From Siphonodentalium dalli (Eukaryota > Mollusca > Scaphopoda > Gadilida > Siphonodentaliidae): DNA of 64,000 nucleotides. The stretch is taken from the NCBI GenBank assembly GCA_032622095.1, contig CP136068.1, positions 163,577,465 through 163,641,464 on the forward strand, in the 5' to 3' direction. The translations under genes and the position numbers were made by a program. The number at the start of each line of letters is the position of its first letter. Within the stretch, counting starts at the first letter, position 1. A model generated the notes under the pieces. That model ran no database searches. It was not told where the DNA came from and was given only the letters and a program-made list of their open reading frames with translations. Below, in pieces: positions 27,163 to 36,735 of the stretch.

Positions 27163-27317
27163 ACCTACGGGTTTTTGTTGAATACCCGGGTTATCTCATT
27201 CGTGGCTACAAGGAAATACAGAATTTCCACGAGCGTCTGAAAGCCGCGAGTGGAAATTATGTATGTCCTTGTAGCCACGAATGAGATAATCCAGATATTC
27301 AACCAAAACCCGTAGGT
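27163..27317. mobile_element. Foldback element, 155 bp
   Basis: The left arm starts ACCTACGGGTTTTTG and the right arm ends CAAAACCCGTAGGT. The arms are about 65 bp with a few mismatches around a ~20-bp centre, and share TCATTCGTGGCTACAAGGA. No ORF. A MITE or foldback transposon. Confidence 0.82.
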
Positions 27318-27347
27318 GTTCTTTTTATTATATGCGCTACGTTATAA

Positions 27348-27364
27348 CCCCCCCCCCCCCCCCC
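27348..27364. repeat. Poly-C tract (17)
   Basis: Seventeen consecutive C; the exact length is sequencing-sensitive. Confidence 0.85.
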
Positions 27365-27890
27365 GCCCACCGCAACAAAAAAACTGCTAACTTTGTCATA
27401 CAGTTCATTTCAAATAGTTAGAAATCTTCGACATCTGCATTTTGTTTGCATTCCATCAATTGATTTCTCACCACTGAATGACAAAATATCGAACATATTG
27501 ACCGGAATTAATCTCCGAGAAGGTAATACTATTGTGTTATCCATCGTCTCGGTCAGTGTTATCCATCGCCTCGGTCCAGTCGATGGATATAACGCTCTAC
27601 GCCACGGCAATTATCCACTGTTTAACGGGGAGGCATATAATAAAGAATATTCCTATGTGTGTGGGAGTCGACTAGACAGACCCTTCGAAAGACTGACAGA
27701 CGGACGGATGAACGACTGATGGTTGATCCGGACGTCGGAATTATGCGTACCATATATACGTGGTATGGTTACACCTAAAAAGATGTCCGTAGAGACGTCA
27801 CTACCAATTAAATTAAAGTTTGCAGTTAGAAAGGGAAGTCCAACTTGCCCCATGTGGTGGGATGGTGGCTGCAGCTGGCGTAATGTATCG
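27365..27890. other. Unassigned stretch before the 98-bp array
   Basis: A short direct repeat of TTATCCATCG(T/C)CTCGGTC occurs near 27538-27571. No gene recognised; overlapping short open frames on both strands have no motifs. Confidence 0.4.
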
Positions 27891-29250
27891 TGAGAGAATG
27901 AACTATTAAAGCCAGATAGGTAACACAGTAGAGGAATCACATGGTGGAGAATTAGGGCAAGGTTGTTATAGGGATGTACCGTGAACAGATGCTGAATGAA
28001 CTATTAAAGCCAGATAGGTAACACTGTAAGTGAATCACCTGGTGGACAATTAGGGCAAGGTTGTTATAGGGATGGACCGTGAAGAGAGAATGAATGAACT
28101 ATTAAAGCCAGTTAGGTAACACTGTAGAGGAATCACCTGGTGGACAATTAGGGCAAGGTTGTTATAGGGATGTACCGTGAAGAGAGAATGAATGAACTAT
28201 TAAAGCCAGTTAGGTAACACTGTAGAGGAATCACCTGGTGGACAATTAGGGCAAGGTTGTTATAGGGATGTACCGTGAAGAGAGAATGAATGAACTATTG
28301 AAGCCAGTTAGGTAACACTGTAGAGGAATCACATGGTGGACAATTAGGGCAAGGTTGTTATAGGGATGTACCGTGAAGAGATAATGAATGAACTATTAAA
28401 GCCAGTTAGGTAACACTGTAGAGGAGTCACCTGGTGGACAATTAGGGCAAGGTTGTTATAGGGATGTACCGTGAACAGATAATGAATGAACTATTAAAGC
28501 CAGTTAGGTAACACTGTAGAGGAATCACCTGGTGGACAATTAGGGCAAGGTTGTTATAGGGATGTACCGTGAAGAGATAATAAATGAACTATTACAGCCA
28601 GAGAGGTAACACTGTTGAGGAATCACCTGGTGTACACTTAGGGCAAGGTTGTTATAGGGATGTACCGTGAAGAGAGAATGGATGAACTATTAAAGCCAGA
28701 GAGGTAACACAGTTGAGGAATCACCTGGTGGACAATTAGGGCAAGGTTGTTATAGGGATGTACCGTGAACAGATAATAAATGAACTATTACAGCCAGATT
28801 GGTAACACTGTTGAGGAATCACCTGGTGGACAATTAGGGCAAGGTTGTAATAGGGATGTACCGTGAACAGATAATGAATGAACTATTAAAGCCAGATTGG
28901 TAACACTGTTGAGGAATCACTTGGTGGACAATTAGGGCAAGGTTGTTATAGGGATGTACCGTGAACAGATAATGAATGAACTATTAAAGCCAGATTAGTA
29001 ACACTGTTGAGGAATCACTTGGTGGACAATTAGGGCAAGGTTGTTATAGGGATGTACCGTGAAGAGAGAATGAATGAACTATTAAAGCCAGATTGGTAAC
29101 ACTGTTGAGGAATCACTTGGTGGACAATTATGGCAAGGTTGTTATAGGGATGTACCGTGAAGAGAGAATGAATGAACTATTAAAGCCAGAGAGGTAACAC
29201 TGTTGAGGAATCACCTGGTGGACAATTAGGGCAAGGTTGGTATAGGGATG
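27891..29250. repeat. 98-bp tandem repeat, about 14 copies
   Basis: Regular 98-bp units contain GAACTATTAAAGCCAG, GGTAACACTG, GAATCACCTGGTGGAC, GGGCAAGGTTGTTATAGG and GATGTACCGTGAA. Neighbouring units share variants (GTAGAGG in the left half, GTTGAGG in the right half), which shows local homogenisation. A decayed extra copy lies at 29523-29610. Confidence 0.96.
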
Positions 29251-29654
29251 ATTTATAATGAGTCCTAATTCTATACGGGATGTATTAACCGAGTTAGTAG
29301 AGCGGACGAAACCGATTTCAAAACGTTTATACCATCACACAACATACAGGCTTGTGATACATCATTTGGAAGATTATGACACTGTGCACAAGATAGGACC
29401 CGATACCTGTTTTGTTGTAAAATGCGGCAAACTGAGACACACAAGTAGAGAAACGTGATCTCTTTGCGCTAACATATTGTAATCTACAAACTTCTAGATA
29501 TATGATATGATAATGTCATACTGTATCATGAAGAAAGAATGAATGAAATGTTAAAGCCAGATAGGTAACGCTGTAGATGAATCACCTTGTTGAAAACGAG
29601 GGCCAAGCTTCTTATAAAGAGAATCAAATGAGTGGCAATTATATACGGAATATA
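29251..29654. other. Partial duplication edge of the 98-bp array
   Basis: Sequence after the array (GATTTATAATGAG, then ATACGGGATGTATTAACC) is echoed near 29625-29660 (AAATGAGTGGCA, then ATACGGAATATATTAACC). The F1 element sits exactly at the second TTAA, which suggests it inserted into one member of this older duplication. Confidence 0.55.
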
Positions 29655-29685
29655 TTAACCCTTTACCCAACAGAAGGGCCCTGTG

Positions 29686-29752
29686 CCAATGCATTCTCTT
29701 ATATATGCGAGTCGACCATAGGTCGCCTCGCATATATAAGAGAATGCATTGG
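29686..29752 (+). repeat. 67-bp palindrome cassette P3
   Basis: Identical to P1 across the arms and loop, with the same single mismatch. Confidence 0.95.
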
Positions 29753-29834
29753 CTTAACACATTAAAAATTATAAAATTGTTAAAGAATGTAAGAAAAAAT
29801 GGTAAAAAGTGTTAAAAACAGATTTGTTTTTAGG

Positions 29835-29901
29835 CCAATGCATTCTCTTATATATGCGAGGCGACCTATGGTCGACTCGCATATATAAGAGAATGCATTG
29901 G
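29835..29901 (-). repeat. 67-bp palindrome cassette P4
   Basis: Inverted partner of P3, same single-mismatch signature. Confidence 0.95.
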
Positions 29902-30055
29902 CACAGGGCATAACTGTAACTATCACAATGTGGTCAAGGAGCCGGTTCCAATGATATCCATATTTGTATGGTTCTATTGAGACAGACCGAAGATATTTTA
30001 GGCTGTTGAAGCTTTATTTGGCCGGTTTTGGCCGGTTTGTTGGGTAAAGGGTTAA

Positions 30056-31010
30056 CCGAGTGCACTACATACGATTCGATTGCTTTAGCGAGGCTCGAAT
30101 CATATTTAGTGGACGCGTTTAGTACATATCGTATGTAATTGGGAAGAATTTGATATCCATTTTATCACATAATCACCGTTTAGCAAGAAAAAACGATCTC
30201 AAATGACTGGGGTTAAAACATTGATATTTTTTTTATCACTAAAAAGGGGAAGTAATGACACCTTAATGATAGGAGAGAGATGTATGTAATTAGTCCCACG
30301 TGCAATGAGAACTTTCTGTTGTAAACGAGGGCACGATGGGGAATTAGGTGGTTTCGAGTTGATGAGTATTTACGCATTCAAAATGACTAATGCGATCACA
30401 AATGAGACCAGAAACGAGGAAAGTGGTAATAAACTGGGATCGTTATATGTTAAATCGTAGTTTCGCAGCAACGAGCATGTGCTATACTATTTTTCAAACA
30501 AGTTGATGCATCATTTGTGTCCAAACTCAGTTGTTTGCTCTAACATTCTGACCAAAGTATATGATGTTAAGTCGAAGGATCCTCCTTGATATATGGCCTG
30601 GTGTATTCCACTAACCTCCGACTTACAACTTTGGTCAGAAAGTTATATAAAGCTAATAAGTGTTTCCGAACAAATAAGGTATCAAATTGTTTTAAAAATA
30701 AACTAGCAAATGCTCGTAACAGTCAAATGCTATGTCTGTGTCAGTTATGTTATGGTTTTGAGCGTTTGCACTGGCCTCGGCAATTTTGAATGCGTGGTTC
30801 TCACCAATCTCGAAACCACTGATTCCCCACCGAGCGACGGGTCTAAAGTACTCACGGTGTCGAAAATATAAATATAGAAATATCAGTCCCGACAGTATTT
30901 TCACTCTGAAATCATCAGCGGAGTGAGTGGCACCGTGTCAATTGCGTCACGCGTGAAAAACAACGTAGTAAAAATGTCTTTGTATATGTTTATGTGTAAA
31001 GTATCGAGTG
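30056..31010. other. Non-coding stretch
   Basis: No domain or RNA gene recognised. A short inverted pair, CATACGATTCGATTGC and ATCGTATGTAATTG, brackets about 30068-30145. Confidence 0.4.
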
Positions 31011-31087
31011 GGTTAATCAGATCCAGAACGTGCAAAACTAGAAACTATAGGTGCACACAGTGACGTAGACACGTGTTTATATTATAC

Positions 31088-31250
31088 CGATTCGTTGGTT
31101 GCACAGTCGACCCTTCCATCCCGCGGCACATTTACACGTGAAGCCCCGAGCGCCGTTCTTACACGCCCCGTGCGCACATGGTTTAGTACGACAGAAATTC
31201 GTCACTGGAATACAATCGGTACGATGATATTGAGGGGAAGACTTCATAGA
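31088..31250 (-). CDS. EGF-like domain exon, copy 4 (EGF intact, 5' edge uncertain)
   Basis: The minus strand encodes TDCIPVTNFC, PCAHGACKNGARGFTCKC and AAGWKGRLCNQRIG, with all six cysteines. Donor G|GTATAAT at 31088/31087. Nearly identical to copy 3; differences lie mostly just upstream of the domain (SSPQYHRTDC here, TSLQSLRTDC there). The frame is closed by TAG just upstream, at about 31251, as in copy 3, so the same doubt about the acceptor applies. Confidence 0.65.
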
Positions 31251-31393
31251 CGTACACTATTGTAGACAAATAAATATACGAGCTATTCGAAGTCATTTCG
31301 ATTACCAGCTTATTTAACAAGTCAATGTCAATATTCCAAAACGCATAGAACATAGCCTCTTAAATATTCAACTCTATACAGCATCTCCTTCAA

Positions 31394-31448
31394 CTCGTCG
31401 TGATATGGCTTTGGTGCTAAAACGACGTTAAACACCCAATCAATCAAC
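31394..31448 (+). mobile_element. SINE-like 3' tail
   Basis: TCGTCGTGATATGGC, then AAAACGACGTTAAACACC followed by CAATCAATCAA, resembles the 3' part of tRNA-derived SINEs of molluscs (recalled pattern). It interrupts the duplicated segment at a position where the left copy has none, which supports insertion. No tRNA-like head is present. Confidence 0.5.
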
Positions 31449-31491
31449 CTTAAATATTCAACTCTATACAACACCACAAGTGACCAACTAT

Positions 31492-31715
31492 GGTCCTTTC
31501 AGTGCCAGGTCAGATTTTTGTATCAAACCATATACCATGTGCCAATGCATTCTCTTATATATGCGAGTCGACCATAGGTCGCCTCGCATATATAAGAGAA
31601 TGCATTGGCCTAACAATTTTTCATCATTTTTCATTATTTTTTACAATTTTAATAATTTTTTCTTATATTCTTTAACAGACTTATTTTGTTGGTTAAAGAA
31701 TATATATACTTTACA
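31492..31715 (+). mobile_element. Partial F2 element with palindrome P5
   Basis: Starts with CCTTTCAGTGCCAGG, as in the complete F2 copies, and includes palindrome 31542-31608 and the AT-rich spacer up to ACAGACTTATTTTG; the right half and right TIR are missing. It lies within the right segmental copy, so the insertion postdates the duplication or was lost from the left copy. Confidence 0.75.
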
Positions 31716-31985
31716 CATTAAGTCAAAATCTTCTTTCTTCAAACATCTCGGTTATTTCGTCCATAAATCTAGCCTCAATCCTATCCTCGCGTGGAACGTT
31801 GAGATTGAATATCAATCGATATATAATCGTAAGTATATTTCGATATCTAATCGCGTGAGTTTTGGCTGGCAAATTACAACATATGAATCAAGTACCTGTA
31901 TATGTTTGATGTTTACATTATACAGCTGGCGATTCAAAAACTAGAAACTATGTGGATACAGTGACGCACACATATATTTATATTT

Positions 31986-32200
31986 TCCGATTCCTTTGTT
32001 GCACATTCGACCCTTCCATCCAGCGGCACATTTATACATAAAGCCCCGAGCGCCATTAGTGCACACCCCGTGCAAACATGATTTATCACGATAGAAATTC
32101 GTCACTGGAATACAATCGTTACATATATTGATCATCAACAACAACATCATCATCTCCATCATCACCATCATATTCCTCATAACTCTGTGTCAAGTTTTTC
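31986..32200 (-). pseudogene. Degenerate EGF-like exon, copy 5
   Basis: The minus strand still reads DCIPVTNF and NGARGF, then KCAAGWKGRMC, but C1 (NFC to NFY) and C4 (FTC to FMY) are both changed to Tyr, so two of three disulfides could not form. The donor position reads G|GAAAAT, so the GT is lost. Relative to copy 1 an 11-nt net deletion just before the CNDC motif throws the acidic linker out of frame. The linker is otherwise recognisable (QSKNLTQSYEEYD). A clear pseudo-exon. Confidence 0.85.
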
Positions 32201-32319
32201 GACTGTTCTTTCTGGTTAAACATTCAATATTTGGTAAGCCACTCTCAGGTGTACACACTATAGATTATGTCAATGAGTTCCAACATCCTTAACCCTTTAC
32301 CAAACAGAAGGGCCCTGTG

Positions 32320-32386
32320 CCAATGCATTCTCTTATATATGCGAGTCGACCATAGGTCGCCTCGCATATATAAGAGAATGCATTGG
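32320..32386 (+). repeat. 67-bp palindrome cassette P6
   Basis: Identical to P3. Confidence 0.95.
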
Positions 32387-32467
32387 CTTAACACATTAAA
32401 AATTATAAAATTGTTTAAGAATGTAAGAAAAAATGGTAAAAAGTGTTAAAAAAAGATTTTTTTTAGG

Positions 32468-32534
32468 CCAATGCATTCTCTTATATACGCGAGGCGACCT
32501 ATGGTCGACTCGCATATATAAGAGAATGCATTGG
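32468..32534 (-). repeat. 67-bp palindrome cassette P7
   Basis: Inverted partner of P6 with one substitution (TACGCGAGG in place of TATGCGAGG). Confidence 0.95.
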
Positions 32535-33056
32535 CACAGGGCATAACTGTAACTATCACAATGTGGTCAAGGAGCCGGTTCCAATGATATCCATATTTGT
32601 ATGGTTCAATTGAGACATACCGAAGATATTTTAGGCTGTTGAAGCTTTTTTGCCGGTTTTGGCCGGTTTGTTGGGTAAAAGGGTTAAACAGATATCTTCG
32701 CCCATAGTAAAGAGAGCCTATAAGCTATGTGAAGGCAGTGTGACTAACTGCATATCCAACACGTTGGGGTACATAAAGAGTGTGAAATAAGCAAAACACT
32801 AAATGCCGACTGGCCCCACTACGGGTACGTTCATACACTGGCAAGTTTACACCGCATATTTTGCAGCCATTTTCTCATAGAAAACACTTTGGTGCCAGAT
32901 TATGAACGGACACATGCATATAACATGCATATTTACCAAAGTTAACGACACGAGGAGTAAAACTTCAGAAGTTTCACATGTAACGGTGCTACTTATAAAT
33001 TGCATTAACCCTTTCAGTGCCAGGTCCGATTTTTGTATCAACCCATATACCATGTG

Positions 33057-33073
33057 CCAATGCATTCTCTTAT
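33057..33073 (+). repeat. Left remnant of palindrome P8
   Basis: The first 17 bases of the cassette, ending at the LINE poly(T). Confidence 0.85.
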
Positions 33074-33076
33074 TTG

Positions 33077-33108
<32 letters not shown>

Positions 33109-35381
33109 TATTGAAATCAAAACAAGCATAATATTGCATGTATTATACCGTTTAGAAATGACATCAACAAAAAACAGGGACAATCATATTTTAAAGCCAA
33201 TGAGGGGATGTCAGTATTGCATGTTTAATTTCTTTTCTTTTTTTTAGGGAGAGGTTTCCCTTTATGAAAAGTGATAGAGTTGTGAGAGAGAAGAGAAGGG
33301 AGAGAGAAAATGTATAGTTCAAGTTTGTTTTGTAGATTAATGTCATGTGGCATAATAGTTAAGTGGTGTTTGAGTCAGTGCGTTAGTGTATTGTCAATAT
33401 GTGGTACAGTTGATGGTTAGTTGGTTGCTTTTTTAGGTATTGGCTTTTCTTTTCTTACATATGAATAGTAGTGTACTACAATAATCTTTATTAAAAAGTG
33501 CTTAATTTAATTTAAAGTTATTTTTAATTTTTTGTTTAATTAATTTTAACTTTAATTTTGCGGCGTGGAATGGGTTTATTGCTTTTACATATTTATGCTT
33601 ATTCAAGTAACAAGGTTGATCCAGGATAACCAGCGGTTGTTAAATGATTTGTACAGACATAGAGTATAAAACGCAAGTTTTTCTGAGGCATAATATGTTT
33701 TTAATTCCTGTTTTATGCTCTCCATTGTTGGAAGTTTTCCCATCATTTTTGATCTATAAATATTAAATTTGATTAATATTAATAAGAATCTAAGAAGATT
33801 GTCTTCTGGAATATCGCGTTTATGTCCAAGCAAAACCATAGATAAATTTAAATTTAATCTCGTTGAGGTTTTTCTGAATATCCAGTTTTGTATTTGCTGC
33901 CATAATTTATTTATTATCTCGCATTCCCAAAATATGTGTTTAATAGTTTCAGTTTCGCTTCCACAGAAAGTGCATGCATCGTTATCAATTTGTTTCATTT
34001 TTTTCATTAATGACTTAGTTCCCAGAATTCTAGTATTAATACGGTATTGAAACCATCGGTATTTCGTACTTGTGCAACATTTGAAAGGATTTTCTAAGAT
34101 TCTTGACCACTCATCATCTCCCATTGTTTCCATCAGATCTGATGACCATTTGTCTTTACATTTGTGGGAAATAGTTTCGTTGTTAGTAAATATACTATAT
34201 GTATCTTTCGTTTCCAAATTAGATATCCTGAATAATTGAAAAGGCATAATAGGTCTTGGTAGAGGTTTGAATGGCCCGCTTTCTATGCGTTCGTTAAGAA
34301 ACTTTTTTACATGTCTGAATATTCTGCTATATGATAAAAAGTCTATTTTAATTTGATTTTTTCGTTCGTATTCATATCTTGTTAGTAAAACTCCATCGTC
34401 ATTTATTATATCGTTGACCAGATAAATGCCCTTCTTTTCTAATCCGCTACATTGTATTGTTTTTCCATTCAAACTAATATTTGGGTTATCGTTAATTATA
34501 TTGCTGTAGCACTGCGATGGGTTTGTGGGAGATATTATGGTGCAAAATTTAGCCCACGATTCTATTACTTCTATCCAGAAAGGATCGGAAATATTCTTAA
34601 TGTAGTTTCTTAGTTGTTTTGGATTTGATAGATACCATCTTTCAGGTAGATGTTGATTATTTGCAGTAAAAATATTCGCCCAGTTACATGTTTTAAAAAT
34701 AAGTTTCTTTATCCAACATAATTTCATTGAACACATAAAATTCACTATGTCAACCATTTTACACCCACCAACTGAATATGACCCTCGTAGTTGTTTCCTG
34801 GAGATTCTGTCCACTTTGCTGTTCCAAATGGAGTTATATAGTTTTGTGGTTAACGATTTAATGAATTCACCACTGGGATTAGGAATTGTTTGAAAAAGGA
34901 AAGATAATTTTGATAAAATCAGTGACTTTATAACAGTAATACGACCAAGAGGAGTTAAGTTCCGTTTAGACCACATATTTAGCATGTTGTCTATCTTAAC
35001 CATAGTTGTTTCATAATTATTGATAAACATATTGTGTTCCTTCAGACAGAATGTAATGCCTAGCAATCTGAAAGAAGTTGGATTCCACTGAATTTTCCAT
35101 CTATCGCATATGACTTCAGTACAATCATGTTTACTACCAATCCACACCGCAAACGTTTTGTTATAATTAATCTTTAAACCTGAAATAGACCAAAACCTTT
35201 CTAGCAACTGAAATGTACTGTCAAGAGACCGGGGATCGCCATCTAAAAGCAAAGTTGAGTCATCCGCGTATTGTGTTATCTTGATTTCCGCATCACCAAT
35301 TTTGATGCCCTTAATAGTTTTGCAATTCCTTACAGACATACTTAATATTTCTGCACATAATAAAAAAATATACGGAGAATG
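33074..35381 (-). mobile_element. 5'-truncated non-LTR retrotransposon (LINE)
   Basis: Orientation is minus: a 24-base poly(T) at 33077-33100 is the poly(A) tail, followed by about 500 bp of 3' UTR and then the ORF. The 5' end is truncated inside the reverse transcriptase. It landed in the loop side of palindrome P8. Comparing flanks with intact cassettes, about 14 bp of target (positions 18-31 of the cassette) are missing, so the insertion was accompanied by a small deletion and no clear target-site duplication. Confidence 0.9.
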
Positions 35382-35414
35382 CATAGGTCGCCTCACATAT
35401 ATAAGAGAATGCAT
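33603..35414 (-). CDS. Partial LINE reverse transcriptase (Tx1/L1-like)
   Basis: A 603-codon open frame. The first ~12 residues come from palindrome sequence upstream of the truncation, so the ATG is not native. LINE coding begins at SPYIFLLCAEIL, the RT block that normally follows a QGDPL motif. Catalytic QYADD is at residues 48-52, followed by SGLKIN, LLGI and the thumb region (LTPLGRITVIKSLILSK). Near the C-terminus, CTFC (481-484) with HIFWEC (493-498) forms the zinc-binding zf-RVT motif. The endonuclease, ORF1 and fingers are absent, so it cannot move by itself. The uninterrupted frame over 1.8 kb points to a fairly recent insertion. Clade assignment is by motif style only. Confidence 0.9.
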   Translation of the reverse strand: MHSLIYVRRPMHSPYIFLLCAEILSMSVRNCKTIKGIKIGDAEIKITQYADDSTLLLDGDPRSLDSTFQLLERFWSISGLKINYNKTFAVWIGSKHDCTEVICDRWKIQWNPTSFRLLGITFCLKEHNMFINNYETTMVKIDNMLNMWSKRNLTPLGRITVIKSLILSKLSFLFQTIPNPSGEFIKSLTTKLYNSIWNSKVDRISRKQLRGSYSVGGCKMVDIVNFMCSMKLCWIKKLIFKTCNWANIFTANNQHLPERWYLSNPKQLRNYIKNISDPFWIEVIESWAKFCTIISPTNPSQCYSNIINDNPNISLNGKTIQCSGLEKKGIYLVNDIINDDGVLLTRYEYERKNQIKIDFLSYSRIFRHVKKFLNERIESGPFKPLPRPIMPFQLFRISNLETKDTYSIFTNNETISHKCKDKWSSDLMETMGDDEWSRILENPFKCCTSTKYRWFQYRINTRILGTKSLMKKMKQIDNDACTFCGSETETIKHIFWECEIINKLWQQIQNWIFRKTSTRLNLNLSMVLLGHKRDIPEDNLLRFLLILIKFNIYRSKMMGKLPTMESIKQELKTYYASEKLAFYTLCLYKSFNNRWLSWINLVT

Positions 35415-35416
35415 TG
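35382..35416 (+). repeat. Right remnant of palindrome P8
   Basis: CATAGGTCGCCTCACATATA onward to the terminal ATTGG matches the right arm of the cassette with one substitution. Confidence 0.85.
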
Positions 35417-36110
35417 GCCTAACAACTTTTCATCATTTGTTATTATTTTTTACAATTTTTTACAATTTTAATATTTTTTTCTTATATTCTTTAACAGACT
35501 TATTTTGTAGGTTTAGTGCCAGGGAATCTTACGTTTTTCATGGGCATCAAAATTATTACTATGAATACTTGGTGATAGTTTTGAGTTATAGCATGCCCCT
35601 AAGGTTTTAACCAGTTTTTAAATTCGCTATAGCATGCTTAAGCATACCCAAAAAAAATCTACACAAAAAAACAAAATCTAAAAAATAATAAGAATTTAAA
35701 AAAAAAAATTTAGGGCCGATTTTACAGACCGTAAATTAGGGCCGATGAGATCGGCCCCTGGCACTGAAAGGGTTAAACATACCTTTATGATTGATCCTTG
35801 CGATATAATTGCATGATATTTACAGGCAAATATCGATAGCATCGCTACTAGCTACTATATACATGTTCCGTTTATATTCTGGCACTACATTGTATTCTAT
35901 CAGAAAATGCCTGCTCACAATGCCGTTCAAACTTGCCTGTGTATGAACGTACCCTAAGTCCACAGACTGTGGGTCACCAAGATTCGCTGTAATTTATTTC
36001 GCGGCGATCCACGTTGAAATTGCGCGGAGCGAATTAAGAGGGAGACGCACGTTTACCATCAATTAATCCAGCGAAAAATGGCAAGAGTGTTTCGACAAAG
36101 AATTTCTCTG

Positions 36111-36319
36111 AATTTATCTTGAAAACAGTCTTGAGTTTCTCATATCATCATCTTCATTGTATATATAATCAGAGAAATGTTGAAGAGACAACAGAAACAA
36201 TTGATTTTAATACTTCTGTATTAAATTGCTACATCATGCTCAATAAACTAGAAATTATGTGAGAATGTCGACAGCTCAAGACATTCACCATAAACTATAT
36301 ACATTCACTGTATACTATA
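36111..36319. other. Intron-like sequence with one 95-bp family unit
   Basis: ATAAACTAGAAATTATGTG and AATGTCGACAGC belong to the EGF-flanking repeat unit. No exon seen. Confidence 0.45.
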
Positions 36320-36371
36320 TGTGACCCGCCATATCAAATCCAGTCGTAAGTCGAGATTTTTTTACCCTGTG

Positions 36372-36438
36372 CCAATGCATCCTCTTATATATGCGAGTCG
36401 ACCATAGGTCGCCTCGCATATATAAGAGAATACATTGG
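36372..36438 (+). repeat. 67-bp palindrome cassette P9
   Basis: Cassette with two substitutions (CATCCTC and AATACATTGG). Confidence 0.9.
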
Positions 36439-36662
36439 CCTAACAATTTTTTACAATTTTAATAATTTTTTCTTATATTTTTTAACAATTTTTATAAGTT
36501 CACCAATACAGAGCCCCAGACAAACATGAGCAGACGACACTCTTCTATATGCTTATATATATATGTGTGGGGCTCCCTGCAGGGTAATGGATGTTTTTTT
36601 ATTTTATGTCCTAAAAATTGTAAAAAACATTTATTTTAAAAAAATGATAAAAAAGTGTTAGG

Positions 36663-36735
36663 CCAATGCATTCTCGTATATATATATATGCGAGGCGACC
36701 TATGGTCGACTGGCATATATAAGATAATGCATTGG
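36663..36735 (-). repeat. 67-bp palindrome cassette P10
   Basis: Inverted cassette, extended by TA repeats, with a few substitutions. Confidence 0.88.

Larger units (their letters stand above)
29659..30051 (+). mobile_element. TTAA-flanked MITE, family F1, complete copy A
   Basis: Perfect 14-bp TIRs, CCCTTTACCCAACA and TGTTGGGTAAAGGG, flanked on both sides by TTAA (29655-29658 and 30052-30055). Two 67-bp palindromes lie inside in opposite orientations (29686-29752 and 29835-29901), with an AT-rich spacer. The right third carries GTGGTCAAGGAGCCGG and a repeated GGCCGGTTT. TTAA duplication and CCC...GGG ends are hallmarks of piggyBac-type elements. No transposase is present, so it is non-autonomous. 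Confidence 0.92.
31050..31860. repeat. Segmental duplication, right copy (with EGF exon 4)
   Basis: Matches 26240-26750. Relative to that copy it gained a SINE-like tail (31394-31448) and a partial F2 element with one palindrome (about 31492-31710). Confidence 0.9.
32293..32683 (+). mobile_element. TTAA-flanked MITE, family F1, copy B
   Basis: Begins CCCTTTACCAAACA and ends TGTTGGGTAAAAGGG, between TTAA at 32289-32292 and 32684-32687. It has the same layout as copy A and is highly similar throughout, including GTGGTCAAGGAGCCGG. Palindromes at 32320-32386 and 32468-32534. Confidence 0.92.
33009..35772 (+). mobile_element. TTAA-flanked MITE, family F2, interrupted by a LINE
   Basis: TIRs CCCTTTCAGTGCCAGG and CCTGGCACTGAAAGGG, flanked by TTAA at 33005-33008 and 35773-35776. 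The TIR shares only the first six bases with F1 (CCCTTT). Inside it has the same 67-bp palindrome and AT-rich spacer. A LINE occupies 33074-35381. Without it the element would be about 450 bp, like the F2 copy at 60434. Confidence 0.9.
32821..35953. mobile_element. Foldback element inside R, itself interrupted
   Basis: The left end GGGTACGTTCATACACTGGC and the right end GTGTATGAACGTACCC are inverted copies. Similarity continues inward for roughly 100 bp: TTTTCTCATAGAAAAC and GTGCCAGATTATGAACGG on the left against TGATAGAAT and GTGCCAGAATATAAACGG in the right arm reverse-complemented. The centre was replaced by an F2 TTAA element. Confidence 0.75.
32752..36110. repeat. Dispersed repeat R, split by nested insertions
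   Basis: The left part (GTACATAAAGAGTGTGAAAT, then AAGCAAAACACT) and the right part (GTGGGTCACCAAGATTCGC, then GGCGATCCACGTTG) together match the uninterrupted R copies at 52064-52310 and 52843-53056. The middle is filled by the foldback element 32821-35953. Confidence 0.7.

Noticed and set aside
33603-35414. Functional reverse transcriptase gene with native start at 35414
   Set aside because: The first codons derive from the palindrome, and the RT is truncated before its catalytic fingers and endonuclease.
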